Shown in pieces: positions 1 through 8,419 of a stretch of 12,829 bases of DNA. The translations under genes were made by a program, and so were the position numbers. Source of the DNA: CAJUPY01 sp051871275 (lineage in GTDB: Bacteria > Bacteroidota > Bacteroidia > Bacteroidales > Muribaculaceae); contig JBJECR010000070.1 in assembly GCA_051871275.1 (NCBI GenBank), forward strand, positions 1 to 12,829, given 5' to 3'. A model generated the notes under the pieces. The model saw only the letters and a list, made by a program, of their open reading frames with translations. It was not told where the DNA came from and did no database searches. Every line of letters starts with the position of its first letter. Within the stretch, counting starts at the first letter, position 1.

Positions 1-63
1 CTGCTCAATGACTGCCCGCCTCTGCTTTAACATTTATTATGAAACAGGCTCTTAATGAGATTA

Positions 64-1548
64 TCAATGGAATCTGTCTGAAGCACTGTAGTTTGGAGCC
101 TCGGAAGTGATAGCCACATCGTGAGGATGACTTTCAGCCACACCGGCATTTGTAATGCGAGTGAACTGTGCACCATGAAGGCGTTCAATATCAGGAGCAC
201 CACAGTAGCCCATGCCTGCTCTTAAGCCGCCAAGCATCTGATATACAACCTCATATAGAGTGCCTTTGTATGGCACACGAGCAGCAATGCCTTCCGGCAC
301 GAGTTTTTTCGTGTCTGTTTCTCCTGCTTGGAAATAGCGGTCCTTCGAACCTTTTTCCATAGCCTCCAGAGAACCCATACCACGGTATGACTTGTATTTT
401 CTACCATTAAATATAATAGTGTCGCCCGGAGATTCTTCCACGCCTGCAAGCATACCTCCAAGCATCACGGAATATGCTCCCGCTGCAAGGGCTTTCACGA
501 TATCACCGGAATAGCGGATACCACCGTCTGCTATCAGAGGCACTCCCGTACCTTCAAGTGCTTTTGCCACATCATATACGGCAGAAAGTTGCGGAACACC
601 CACACCGGCAATAATACGCGTGGTGCAAATAGAACCAGGTCCGATGCCTACTTTTACACCATCGGCACCATTTTCCACAAGGTATTTAGCAGCCTCGCCC
701 GTAGCTATATTACCCACAACCACGTCTATCTGCGGATATTTTTCTTTCACGGCACGAAGCACGCCCACAACGCCCTTGCTGTGTCCGTGAGCAGTGTCTA
801 TCACGATAGCATCAACACCTGCTGCCACAAGAGCATCAACACGCTGCATACTGTCTGCAGTGACACCCACGCCTGCTGCCACACGGAGACGTCCGAGAGA
901 ATCTTTGCAAGCATTAGGTTTGTCCTTAGCCTTAGTGATGTCCTTGTATGTGACAAGTCCGATAAGTTTGCCGTCGGAATCCACCACAGGAAGTTTTTCT
1001 ATTTTGTGCTGCTGGAGGATTTGTGCCGCCTGCTCCAAATCCGTGGATTGATTAGTGGTGATAAGGTTATCCTTAGTCATCACATCGTCAATGAGTTTGT
1101 TGAGGTCACGCTCAAAACGCAGGTCACGGTTAGTGACAATTCCCACAAGGTGTTTTTCGTCGTCAACCACAGGAATACCGCCGATATGGTACTCTTCCAT
1201 CATCTTCAGAGCACCGGCAACGGTAGAACCGCGTTTGATAGTGACAGGGTCGTAAATCATACCGTTTTCAGCACGTTTCACGGCATGCACCTGACGAGCC
1301 TGCTCTGCGATAGACATGTTTTTGTGGATTACGCCGATACCGCCTTCACGAGCTATAGCAATAGCAAGTTGCTGCTCCGTAACAGTGTCCATAGCGGCAG
1401 ACACGATAGGAACATTAAGGCTGATGTTTCGGGAAAACTTTGTTTTGAGTGATACTTGAGATGGTAATACTTCCGAATAAGCCGGAATGAGGAGGACATC
1501 ATCGTAGGTGAGTCCATCCATTTTTACTTTGTCAGCAATAAAAGACAT
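64..1548 (-). CDS. guaB: IMP dehydrogenase (GuaB)
   Basis: Cytosolic enzyme that oxidises IMP to XMP with NAD+, the committed step of GMP synthesis. The 494-residue product has the usual length for a bacterial IMPDH. Visible parts are the N-terminal barrel start (DGLTYDDVLLIPAYSEVLPS, residues 11-30), a Bateman module of two CBS domains at about 95-205, and the catalytic loop GIGPGSICTTR (301-311) with the nucleophile Cys308. The phosphate-binding RGMGS (389-393), the flap residues Arg404-Tyr405 and the monovalent-cation/dimer stretch EGIAARVPYKG (419-429) are also present. The ATG at 1546-1548 gives the family N-terminus MSFIADKV and lies about 35 bp downstream of a good promoter box. The gene is divergent from the phosphate transporter gene. 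No hairpin terminator is visible in the 63 bp beyond its stop, so transcription may continue leftward. Nothing in it looks defective. Confidence 0.97.
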   Translation of the reverse strand: MSFIADKVKMDGLTYDDVLLIPAYSEVLPSQVSLKTKFSRNISLNVPIVSAAMDTVTEQQLAIAIAREGGIGVIHKNMSIAEQARQVHAVKRAENGMIYDPVTIKRGSTVAGALKMMEEYHIGGIPVVDDEKHLVGIVTNRDLRFERDLNKLIDDVMTKDNLITTNQSTDLEQAAQILQQHKIEKLPVVDSDGKLIGLVTYKDITKAKDKPNACKDSLGRLRVAAGVGVTADSMQRVDALVAAGVDAIVIDTAHGHSKGVVGVLRAVKEKYPQIDVVVGNIATGEAAKYLVENGADGVKVGIGPGSICTTRIIAGVGVPQLSAVYDVAKALEGTGVPLIADGGIRYSGDIVKALAAGAYSVMLGGMLAGVEESPGDTIIFNGRKYKSYRGMGSLEAMEKGSKDRYFQAGETDTKKLVPEGIAARVPYKGTLYEVVYQMLGGLRAGMGYCGAPDIERLHGAQFTRITNAGVAESHPHDVAITSEAPNYSASDRFH

Positions 1549-1581
1549 AACAGTAATTCGTGGTTATTATTTTATTGCGTA

Positions 1582-1612
1582 CAAAGGTAAGAACTTTTTT
1601 TGGATTCCACAA
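1582..1612 (-). promoter_or_regulatory. guaB promoter (Bacteroidota type)
   Basis: Read on the minus strand, TACCTTTG (1589 down to 1582) matches the TAnnTTTG -7 consensus exactly. A TTG (1612 down to 1610) lies 20 nt upstream, at the right place for the -33 element. The predicted start leaves a leader of roughly 30 nt before the guaB ATG. The rest of the 191 bp spacer shows no riboswitch-like structure. A weaker box, GAAATTTG at 1701-1708 on the plus strand, is the only candidate I see for the divergent phosphate transporter gene. Confidence 0.7.
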
Positions 1613-1739
1613 CTTTTTCTATTTTCTGCAAAAACACAAATTGTTTCACCTTTTAACAAAAGCGAAATTTTTTTGAAACATTTATGCAACAATTTTAGCC
1701 GAAATTTGTAGTGAATTATAGGAACATACATTTTAATAT

Positions 1740-3989
1740 ATGAGTATTGTTTTAATCGGAGTAGTAATATTCCTGTTTTTGCTGGCAAGTTTCGACCTGA
1801 TGGTGGGAGTGAGCAACGATGCCGTGAACTTTCTTAACTCGGCAGTAGGAACAAAAGCGGCAAAATTCAAGCACGTCATAATAGTGGCGGCAATAGGTGT
1901 ATTTATCGGTGCAGTGATGAGTAACGGAATGATGGACGTGGTACGCCACGGTATTTTCCGTCCGGAAAACTTTAATGTCTATGACCTTATGTGCATTTTT
2001 ATGGCAGTGATGGTTGTAGATATTATTTTGCTTGACGTATTTAATTCTCTCGGGTTGCCCACATCAACCACAGTATCCATGGTTTTCGAACTCCTCGGAG
2101 CGGCATTTGCCGTGGCACTCGTAAAGATTTCTTCCGGCGAGAGTATGGCGGATATGGGCGATTTGCTGAATACGGAGAAAGCCCTTTCCGTGATAATAGG
2201 CATTTTCCTTTCCGTGGCAGTGGCATTTTTCTTTGGCACACTCGTTCAGTTTATCACGCGAATTGTATTCACCTTTAATTATAAGAGCAACCTGAAGTGG
2301 AAAATAGGCATTTTCGGCGGCATTGCCACCACTGCCATAATATACTTTATGCTCCTCAAAGGCACAAAGGACCTCTCGTTTATGACACCTGAGGTGAAAG
2401 CATGGATTTCCGCAAATACGGGTCTCATTATCCTCTCTTGCCTGGTGTTTTTCACTGTGTTGATGCAAATTTTGCACCGTTTCGGCGTAAACGTTTTCAA
2501 AGTTACGGTGCTTATAGGCACGTTTGCTCTCGCCATGGCATTTGCAGGCAACGACCTTGTGAACTTTATCGGCGTACCACTCACGGGACTGGCTTCATAT
2601 CAGGAATTCAGTGTATCCGGTGCTGCAGACCCGCAAACGGTGTATATGGGTTGCTTGAACAATCCTGCCAACACCCCTATATGGTTTCTTCTGGGTGCCG
2701 GTACAATTATGGTGTGCAGCCTGGCATTTTCAAAGAAAGCACAAGCAGTAGTAAACACAAATGTAAACCTATCGCGTCAGAGCGACGGTGATGAGATTTT
2801 CGGTTCATCACGAATGGCACGCAGACTTGTCCGCTGGGCACTCTCCATAATATACTTTGTGCGAGACCACACTCCGCTGAAAGTGCGTGAATGGGTAAAC
2901 CGCAGAATGGACAGCAGCGAGATAATCCTGGAAGACGGTGCGGCATACGACCTTGTGCGAGGCTCCGTAAACCTCGTAATTTCCGGTTTGCTTATAGCAC
3001 TGGGAACATCACTAAAATTGCCTCTGTCAACAACATACGTTACATTTATGGTGGCAATGGGAGCCTCACTTGCAGACCGTGCCTGGACACGAGACAGTGC
3101 CGTTTTCCGCATCACGGGCGTAATCTCCGTGATTGGCGGCTGGTTTATCACGGCAGGCGTAGCATTTATAGGTGCGGGACTTGTGGTGTCGCTAATGCAC
3201 TGGGGAGGTTACATCGTAATGATTGTAACAGGCATTGCAGCAGGCAGTTATCTTGTTTACAACAATCTTCGCAGCAGTGACAAGAAAGAAGAAGCGGACG
3301 ATGTGCTCTTCACCACTATCCTCTCTTCTGAGGACGGTGCCGAAGTATGGAACTTGCTCCGCACATACCTCGCAGAGCAGTATAAATCCACTCTGAACTA
3401 TGTTCAAAGCACATATCTCTCTATCACAGACGGATTTATTAAAGACAAAACGTCACTCCTCGAGACGGCGGAAAACTCGCTTTCCAAGCAAAAAGACTTG
3501 CTCAAGTCTCACCGCCGCAAGGAGACGCTCTGCATGGGAAAACTGGACAGAGTGACGGCACTTGAGAAAAATGCGTGGTTTTATCTTGCAAACAATTCAC
3601 TTATGGCGATGATTTACAATCTCCGACGCATCAACGAGACTTGCAAGGAACACACGGAAAACAATTTTCGCCCGTTGCCGAACAGTTTTGCAGACGAATA
3701 TCGCGAACTTCAGGCAAAAGTATCAGAAATTTTTGCAGACGCCGTGCTATGTGTGGAAATTCCTGTAGAAACGGAAATTCGCATGCTCCGCAGAAAATGT
3801 GACAACGTGAAAGATGACATTTCCGCCGCTTCTCACCGCCTCTACGACTGCATACGCAATGACAAATCCGGAAATATGACTGTTCTTTACGTTTATCTGA
3901 ACAGTCTCCAGGAAACCCAGGAAATGGTGTCCAATCTCCGCAAATTCCTCCGTGCTGTAATAAAACTTTACTGCTATCCTGCAAAATAA
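1740..3989 (+). CDS. PiT-family inorganic phosphate transporter with C-terminal cytoplasmic domain
   Basis: Inner-membrane phosphate importer of the PiT (PHO4) family, driven by H+ or Na+. The inverted repeat typical of the family is visible. GVSNDAVNFLNS (23-34) and GLPTSTT (105-111) form the first half. AGNDLVNFIGVPL (269-281) and LPLSTTYVTFMVAMGASLAD (427-446) form the second. About ten hydrophobic segments lie between residues 1 and 505. From about 511 to 749 the chain is hydrophilic, charged and helix-like, with no membrane segment. Its size and character resemble the PhoU-like partner proteins (DUF47 type) that many bacteria encode next to pit, so I infer a fused regulatory domain. At 749 residues it is much longer than the 330-500 typical of other bacteria, but Bacteroidales homologues are similarly large. 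It runs convergently into serA. Its promoter is not clear. Confidence 0.93.
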   Translation: MSIVLIGVVIFLFLLASFDLMVGVSNDAVNFLNSAVGTKAAKFKHVIIVAAIGVFIGAVMSNGMMDVVRHGIFRPENFNVYDLMCIFMAVMVVDIILLDVFNSLGLPTSTTVSMVFELLGAAFAVALVKISSGESMADMGDLLNTEKALSVIIGIFLSVAVAFFFGTLVQFITRIVFTFNYKSNLKWKIGIFGGIATTAIIYFMLLKGTKDLSFMTPEVKAWISANTGLIILSCLVFFTVLMQILHRFGVNVFKVTVLIGTFALAMAFAGNDLVNFIGVPLTGLASYQEFSVSGAADPQTVYMGCLNNPANTPIWFLLGAGTIMVCSLAFSKKAQAVVNTNVNLSRQSDGDEIFGSSRMARRLVRWALSIIYFVRDHTPLKVREWVNRRMDSSEIILEDGAAYDLVRGSVNLVISGLLIALGTSLKLPLSTTYVTFMVAMGASLADRAWTRDSAVFRITGVISVIGGWFITAGVAFIGAGLVVSLMHWGGYIVMIVTGIAAGSYLVYNNLRSSDKKEEADDVLFTTILSSEDGAEVWNLLRTYLAEQYKSTLNYVQSTYLSITDGFIKDKTSLLETAENSLSKQKDLLKSHRRKETLCMGKLDRVTALEKNAWFYLANNSLMAMIYNLRRINETCKEHTENNFRPLPNSFADEYRELQAKVSEIFADAVLCVEIPVETEIRMLRRKCDNVKDDISAASHRLYDCIRNDKSGNMTVLYVYLNSLQETQEMVSNLRKFLRAVIKLYCYPAK

Positions 3990-4034
3990 GGGTTACTCTT
4001 GGAAAGTTTGTTGCTATTCCGTGAAATAGGTTAT
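3963..4034 (+). repeat. Degenerate direct repeat of the phosphate transporter gene's 3' end
   Basis: The last 27 bases of the transporter gene plus 7 beyond it (3963-3996) recur in decayed form at 4003-4034, offset by 40 bp. Both copies share TGCTAT, AAATA and GGTTA in the same order, and 24 of about 33 aligned positions are identical with one 2-base gap. The first copy ends the protein as CYPAK-stop. The second would read CYSVK-stop, but it is out of frame with the gene. Most substitutions are transitions. This suggests an old local duplication, although chance similarity cannot be excluded by eye. Confidence 0.4.
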
Positions 4035-4119
4035 TGGCACTGTCACATAAAATTGAAAAAAAGAAACCTTGCTGAGATATAGTCCCGGCAAGTTTATGAA
4101 ACAGGCTTTTATACTGCAA

Positions 4120-4155
4120 AAAAATAGCTGAATCCGATAAGACTCAGCTATTTTT
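4120..4155. terminator. Bidirectional intrinsic terminator between the phosphate transporter gene and serA
   Basis: A perfect 12 bp inverted repeat, AAAAATAGCTGA (4120-4131) and TCAGCTATTTTT (4144-4155), with a 12-base spacer. The flanking A and T runs give a U-tract on both strands, so one hairpin can end transcripts from both convergent genes. It lies 21 bp beyond the serA stop and 130 bp beyond the transporter stop. A second, weaker hairpin (4064-4072 with 4088-4095, one bulged base) sits between the transporter gene and this site and has no proper T-run. Confidence 0.85.
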
Positions 4156-4176
4156 ATATTGGATATTAAAAATATC

Positions 4177-5097
4177 TTATTTATTAACTCTGAAGCGGTC
4201 TATACCATCGCGGAGGAAAGCAACAACCTGGTGTGCTGCAGCAATTCCGGCATTGATATTTGCCTCTGATGTTTGAGCACCCATTTTCTTTGGAGTGAAG
4301 AAAACACGGTTACCAAATTCAGCCTTGAGAGCATCTGCACAGTCCGGCTTGATGTCTGCTACATACTTGATGTCTGCTCTGTCGCGGAGAATCTGTGCAA
4401 GACCTTCTTCGTCAATCACTTCCTTGCGTGCAGTATTGATAAGGACACCGTTTTTAGGAAGGAGTTTTATCAAGTCATAGCCAACGGAGCGACGAGTTTC
4501 GTCTGTTGCAGGGATATGGAGTGACACAAATTTGTTTTCCTTGTAGAGTTCTTCCACGGAGTGAACAGGACGCACACCTGCTTCTTCCATTACGCTATCC
4601 GGGCAATATGGATCCAGTGCACTCACTTCCATTCCAAAGCCTTTTGCGATGCGAGCCACGTTTCTTCCAACCTGTCCGAAGGCATGGATACCGAGAGTTT
4701 TGCCTTTAAGTTCAGAGCCTGAAGTGCCGTCATACATATTGCGGACAGCCATAACAGTCATACCGAAAACGAGTTCTGCAACGGCATTTGAGTTTTGACC
4801 GGGAGTGTTTTCCACGCACACATTGTGTGCAGTGGCAGCAGCGAGGTCAACATTGTCATATCCTGCACCGGCACGAACCACGATTTTGAGGTTTTTGCCT
4901 GCTTCAAGCACTTCATTATCAACTTTATCTGAGCGGATAATGAGTGCATCAGCATCTGAAACGGCTTCCAGGAGGTCTGCTTTTGCAGTGTATTTTTCCA
5001 GAAGAGCGAGTTCATAACCGGCTTCTTCCACCACTTTGCGGATACCGTCAACAGCAACGGCAGCAAAGGGTTTTTCAGTTGCAACTAAAACTTTCAT
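4177..5097 (-). CDS. serA: D-3-phosphoglycerate dehydrogenase, short lysine-type form
   Basis: First step of serine synthesis: oxidises 3-phosphoglycerate to 3-phosphohydroxypyruvate with NAD+. The 306-residue chain has the D-2-hydroxyacid dehydrogenase fold only and lacks the C-terminal ACT domain of longer SerA proteins, so serine feedback through ACT is not expected. Visible motifs are RAGAGYDNVD (75-84), the Rossmann loop AFGQVG (139-144, with Ala in place of the first Gly of GxGxxG) and the catalytic Arg224 in NTARKE. Where most relatives have the catalytic His (TPHxG), this protein has Lys270 (TPKKMGAQT, 268-276). The usual DVFxxEP glutamate is also absent, replaced by DIKPD (248-252). 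As I recall, Bacteroidales SerA share this pattern, and a lysine-type short PGDH is described from Entamoeba. It starts 15 bp after the serC stop, so the two form an operon. The context makes SerA far likelier than another hydroxyacid dehydrogenase. Confidence 0.92.
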   Translation of the reverse strand: MKVLVATEKPFAAVAVDGIRKVVEEAGYELALLEKYTAKADLLEAVSDADALIIRSDKVDNEVLEAGKNLKIVVRAGAGYDNVDLAAATAHNVCVENTPGQNSNAVAELVFGMTVMAVRNMYDGTSGSELKGKTLGIHAFGQVGRNVARIAKGFGMEVSALDPYCPDSVMEEAGVRPVHSVEELYKENKFVSLHIPATDETRRSVGYDLIKLLPKNGVLINTARKEVIDEEGLAQILRDRADIKYVADIKPDCADALKAEFGNRVFFTPKKMGAQTSEANINAGIAAAHQVVAFLRDGIDRFRVNK

Positions 5098-5112
5098 AAT
5101 CAGTTTGTATTA

Positions 5113-6186
5113 TTAGTGTTTAGCCTCAAATTCTTTCATACAAGCGATGAGAGCTTCCACGCTTTCCATTGGGAGAGCATTGTAAAGAGAAGCACGGAAA
5201 CCGCCAACAGAACGGTGTCCCTTAATACCTACCATACCTTGTGCAGTAGCGAAATCCACAAAATCTTTTTCAAGTTCTGCGTATTCCGGTTTCATCACGA
5301 AGCAAACGTTCATGATAGAGCGGTCTTCCTGAGCGGGAACTGTAGCCACGAAAATACGGCTTGCATCAATAGCCTCGTAGAGTTTTGCAGCTTTAGCGAT
5401 ATCTACCTTTTCTATTTCGCGAACACCACCGAGTGACTTATAGTATTTAAGTGTCTGGAGTGCGGAGAAGATAGGGAGCACGGGAGGAGTGTTGAACATA
5501 GAACCTTTGTCAACGTGAGTTTTATAGTTCAACATAGTTGGAATCTGTCGAGAAACCTTTCCAAGTGCATCTTCTTTCACAATCACGATAGTAACACCTG
5601 CAGGAGCGAGGTTTTTCTGTGCACCTGCGTAGATTACGTCGTATTTAGCCACGTCGATAGGACGAGAGAAGATGTCGGAAGACATATCTGCAACAAGGCG
5701 AACATTTCCCACTTCCGGGTCTTTGCGGATTTCAGTTCCGTAGATAGTGTTGTTTGTGGTGTAGTGGAAATAATCCACGTCAGCCGGAACTACGTAGTTT
5801 TTAGGGATATAAGTATAGTTTTTATCTTCAGAAGAAGCCACTACTTCCACATCGCCGAAGAGTTTGGCTTCTTTCATTGCCTTGTGAGCCCAAACGCCTG
5901 TATCGAGGTATGCTGCTTTTTTCTCAAGCAAGTTATAAGGAACCATACAGAACTGCATACTTGCACCACCACCGAGGAAAAGTACATGATAGCCTTCCGG
6001 AACTTCAAGGAGTTCTTTCACGAGAGCGGTAGCTTCATCTATTACAGCCTGAAATTGTTTGCTACGGTGAGAAATCTCAAGCAAGGACAAGCCCATATCT
6101 GCGAAGTTAAGCACTGCGTCAGCGGTATTCTTGATAGTGTACTGACTCAAGATTGAAGGACCTGCATAAAAATTATGTTTTTTCAT
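5113..6186 (-). CDS. serC: Phosphoserine aminotransferase
   Basis: Second step of serine synthesis: PLP-dependent transfer of an amino group from glutamate to 3-phosphohydroxypyruvate, giving phosphoserine. The same enzyme family can also serve pyridoxine synthesis. The 357-residue length is normal. The N-terminus NFYAGPSILSQ (5-15) is typical, MGLSLLEISHRSKQF (31-45) carries phosphate-binding residues, and GGGASMQF (72-79) fits the PLP phosphate site. DMSSD (167-171) holds the Asp that pairs with the pyridine nitrogen, and Lys191 in GAQKNLAPAG is the Schiff-base lysine. HRSVGGFRASLYNA near the C-terminus is also a family block. It is the first gene of serC-serA, with a promoter box about 45 bp upstream. 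No phosphoserine phosphatase is in the window, so the last step must be encoded elsewhere. Confidence 0.97.
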   Translation of the reverse strand: MKKHNFYAGPSILSQYTIKNTADAVLNFADMGLSLLEISHRSKQFQAVIDEATALVKELLEVPEGYHVLFLGGGASMQFCMVPYNLLEKKAAYLDTGVWAHKAMKEAKLFGDVEVVASSEDKNYTYIPKNYVVPADVDYFHYTTNNTIYGTEIRKDPEVGNVRLVADMSSDIFSRPIDVAKYDVIYAGAQKNLAPAGVTIVIVKEDALGKVSRQIPTMLNYKTHVDKGSMFNTPPVLPIFSALQTLKYYKSLGGVREIEKVDIAKAAKLYEAIDASRIFVATVPAQEDRSIMNVCFVMKPEYAELEKDFVDFATAQGMVGIKGHRSVGGFRASLYNALPMESVEALIACMKEFEAKH

Positions 6187-6231
6187 ACCATAAAAATATT
6201 TTGATTTTTACTGTGATTAGTATTCTTGTGG

Positions 6232-6239
6232 CAAATATA
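6232..6239 (-). promoter_or_regulatory. serC-serA promoter, -7 box
   Basis: On the minus strand, TATATTTG (6239 down to 6232) matches TAnnTTTG exactly and lies 45 bp upstream of the serC ATG. No good TTG is visible at the expected -33 distance, so the upstream element is weak or absent. The 208 bp spacer between serC and the OPT gene otherwise holds only the OPT terminator. Confidence 0.55.
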
Positions 6240-6333
6240 CGAAAGAATTTTGAATCACGGTACTATTTACGGAAATTTTTACGTAATTGAGAAAAGTTTT
6301 TATTTTTTGTGGCTGTATAAGGAATATAAATGC

Positions 6334-6371
6334 AAAAATTGGCAAGATTTCCAATCATCTTGCCAATTTTT
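6334..6371 (-). terminator. Intrinsic terminator of the OPT transporter gene
   Basis: A perfect 15 bp inverted repeat, AAAAATTGGCAAGAT (6334-6348) and ATCTTGCCAATTTTT (6357-6371), with an 8-base loop. Read on the minus strand it starts 23 bp after the OPT stop codon, and its descending arm ends in five T. It is the strongest hairpin in the window. The arms are symmetrical, so it would also stop plus-strand transcription, but no plus-strand gene lies to its left in this spacer. Confidence 0.88.
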
Positions 6372-6394
6372 TATGCTATTTTAGCTGATTCCTT

Positions 6395-8386
6395 TTATTT
6401 TTTCACTCTGCAGCTGTCCCAAACAAAGTATATGATGAGGGCTGCGTATGCGAGCAGAGCAAAAATCTGGAGGTTGATGTCTGAGATTCCGGCATCAAAT
6501 TCAAAGCCCATAAATTTGGTGAGGGCTGCGAATACGCCAAAGAGTGCACCACCGGCAATAAGTCCGGAAGCAATGAGTGTACCACGTTCGCTGCGTGCTG
6601 CGGAGATTTTTTCGTCCTTGGAAGATTTCTTCACAAAGTATGCGATAAGACCTCCCACGAGAAGCGGTGTGTTGAGGCTCAGAGGAATAAACATACCCAA
6701 GCAGAATGCAAGTGCAGGTACTCCGAGACGATCCAAGAGAATAGCCAGGATTACACCCACCATATAAAGAATCCATGGTGTTTCACCACCCATCATAAGC
6801 GGTTCTATAACCTTTGCCATTGCGTTTGCCTGAGGTGCTACGAGTGCATTTTCACCCGTAAAGCCATATACGTCGTTCAAGAGAAGCATCACTCCGCCCA
6901 CTGTTGCAGCGGATACGAGTGTGCCGAGGAATTTCCATGATTCCTGTATGCGTGGTGTGGAACCGAGCCAGTAACCGATTTTGAGGTCCGTCACAAAGCC
7001 GCCTGCCATAGAAAGGGCAGTACATACCACACCACCGATAATCATTGCGGCAACTATTCCTGACGTGCCGCTAAGTCCTACGCCCACAAGGATTGCAGAT
7101 GCAATGATGAGCGTCATGAGTGTCATGCCGGAAACAGGGTTCGTACCAACAATAGCGATTGCGTTTGCTGCCACTGTGGTGAAAAGGAAAGCAATAAGAG
7201 TAACCACTACCCATGCCACAAGTGCCTGAACAATGTTTGTCACCACGCCAAGGTAGAAGAACGCAAGCACTGCGAGGAGTGCGATACCGATAAAGAATAC
7301 TATTTTCTTCATAGATATATCCCACTGCCAGCGGATAGGCTTCTTTGTTTCCGCACCAACCTTAAACTCTTTGCGTGCAAGTCCTACGGCTTGTGTGATG
7401 ATGCCCCAAGACTTGATGATGCCTATCACACCTGCCATAGCGATACCGCCGATACCTATAAGTTTTGCATAATTATTAAAGATATCCTGTGAGTTCATTG
7501 CTACAATTTCCGCATTGCCGTAGGTTCCCATAAGCGGAATGATAACCCACCATACGAAGAATGAACCTGCACATATAATGAATGCATACTTGAGTCCTAC
7601 GATGTAGCCCAGACCGAGAACGGCTGCACTGACATTGCAACTGAAAACGAGTTTTGTTTTTTCAGCCACAGTCTGTCCCCATTGTGTAACCGTGGTGTTC
7701 AGTGTACTTGCCCAGAAACCGAATGTTTCCACCACATAGTCGTAAATACCACCAATAAGTGATGCCACTACAAGTGTGATAGCCTGACCTTTGTTTTCCT
7801 TGTTTTCACCGCTGGCAAGCACCTGTGTTGTGGCTGTTGCCTCCGGGAAAGGATATTTTCCGTGCATATCTTTCACGAAGTATTTGCGGAAAGGTATGAA
7901 GAACAAAATTCCCAGGATGCCACCAAAGAGTGAGCTGAGGAACACCTGAATGAAGTTTACGTCCATTTCCGGGTATTTCTCCACAGGGTATGTACCCTGG
8001 AGGATGTAAATAGCAGGAAGTGTGAAGATTGCACCTGCCACAATCACACCGGAGCAAGCACCGATAGACTGGATAATAATGTTTTGACCTAACGGGTCTT
8101 TGAGTTTGAGTGCACCGGAAAGTCCCACGGCAATAATTGCGATAGGAATGGCGGCTTCAAACACCTGACCTACTTTAAGTCCTAAATACGCTGCGGCAGC
8201 ACTGAATATCACTGCGAGCAGCAAACCTACACCCACGGAATAAGGCGTTGCTTCCTTATAAGTACGCATAGGGTGCATCATCGGACGATATTCCTCTCCG
8301 TCTTTGAGTTCACGGAAAGCATTCTCGTTCAACGACTTCGGATCCGCATCTTCTGCGGTGCCGTTAGCAAAATTGTCTTTTTTCAT
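6395..8386 (-). CDS. OPT-family oligopeptide transporter
   Basis: Polytopic inner-membrane transporter of the OPT superfamily, which moves oligopeptides or metal-chelate compounds with protons. The 663 residues begin with a cytoplasmic stretch of about 45 and continue with roughly 14-16 hydrophobic segments. Family hallmarks are SAAAAYLGLKVGQVFEAAIP (62-81), the KYPFPEATATTQVL block (177-190), the NPVSGMT loop in the middle, and ERGTLIASGLIAGGAL (600-615) near the end. The length fits the bacterial branch of the family. Substrate cannot be read from the sequence; peptides are the usual annotation and siderophore-like compounds the alternative. It begins 33 bp after the ssb stop with no hairpin between, so it may be read from the ssb transcript, an unusual pairing. 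A strong terminator follows it. The start MKKDNF is the only reasonable ATG upstream of the first membrane segment. Confidence 0.93.
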   Translation of the reverse strand: MKKDNFANGTAEDADPKSLNENAFRELKDGEEYRPMMHPMRTYKEATPYSVGVGLLLAVIFSAAAAYLGLKVGQVFEAAIPIAIIAVGLSGALKLKDPLGQNIIIQSIGACSGVIVAGAIFTLPAIYILQGTYPVEKYPEMDVNFIQVFLSSLFGGILGILFFIPFRKYFVKDMHGKYPFPEATATTQVLASGENKENKGQAITLVVASLIGGIYDYVVETFGFWASTLNTTVTQWGQTVAEKTKLVFSCNVSAAVLGLGYIVGLKYAFIICAGSFFVWWVIIPLMGTYGNAEIVAMNSQDIFNNYAKLIGIGGIAMAGVIGIIKSWGIITQAVGLARKEFKVGAETKKPIRWQWDISMKKIVFFIGIALLAVLAFFYLGVVTNIVQALVAWVVVTLIAFLFTTVAANAIAIVGTNPVSGMTLMTLIIASAILVGVGLSGTSGIVAAMIIGGVVCTALSMAGGFVTDLKIGYWLGSTPRIQESWKFLGTLVSAATVGGVMLLLNDVYGFTGENALVAPQANAMAKVIEPLMMGGETPWILYMVGVILAILLDRLGVPALAFCLGMFIPLSLNTPLLVGGLIAYFVKKSSKDEKISAARSERGTLIASGLIAGGALFGVFAALTKFMGFEFDAGISDINLQIFALLAYAALIIYFVWDSCRVKK

Positions 8387-8419
8387 ACTGTGACTTATTT
8401 TTTAATTATATTTTCTATA

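Noticed and set aside
1..63. Left edge beyond the guaB stop searched for a terminator or gene
   Set aside because: No stem with a T-run and no usable frame is visible apart from the short shared motif listed as a finding.
589..1452. Long plus-strand open frame of 287 codons inside guaB
   Set aside because: It is the antisense shadow of guaB, rich in His, Cys and Ser with no domain, and guaB is fully convincing.
1701..1708. GAAATTTG as the phosphate transporter gene's promoter -7 box
   Set aside because: One base off consensus, and the nearest TTTTG (1671-1675) is 25 nt away, so it is too weak to list as a promoter.
5515..6156. Plus-strand open frame of 213 codons inside serC
   Set aside because: Antisense shadow of serC. 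Composition is odd and no motifs or upstream signals are present.
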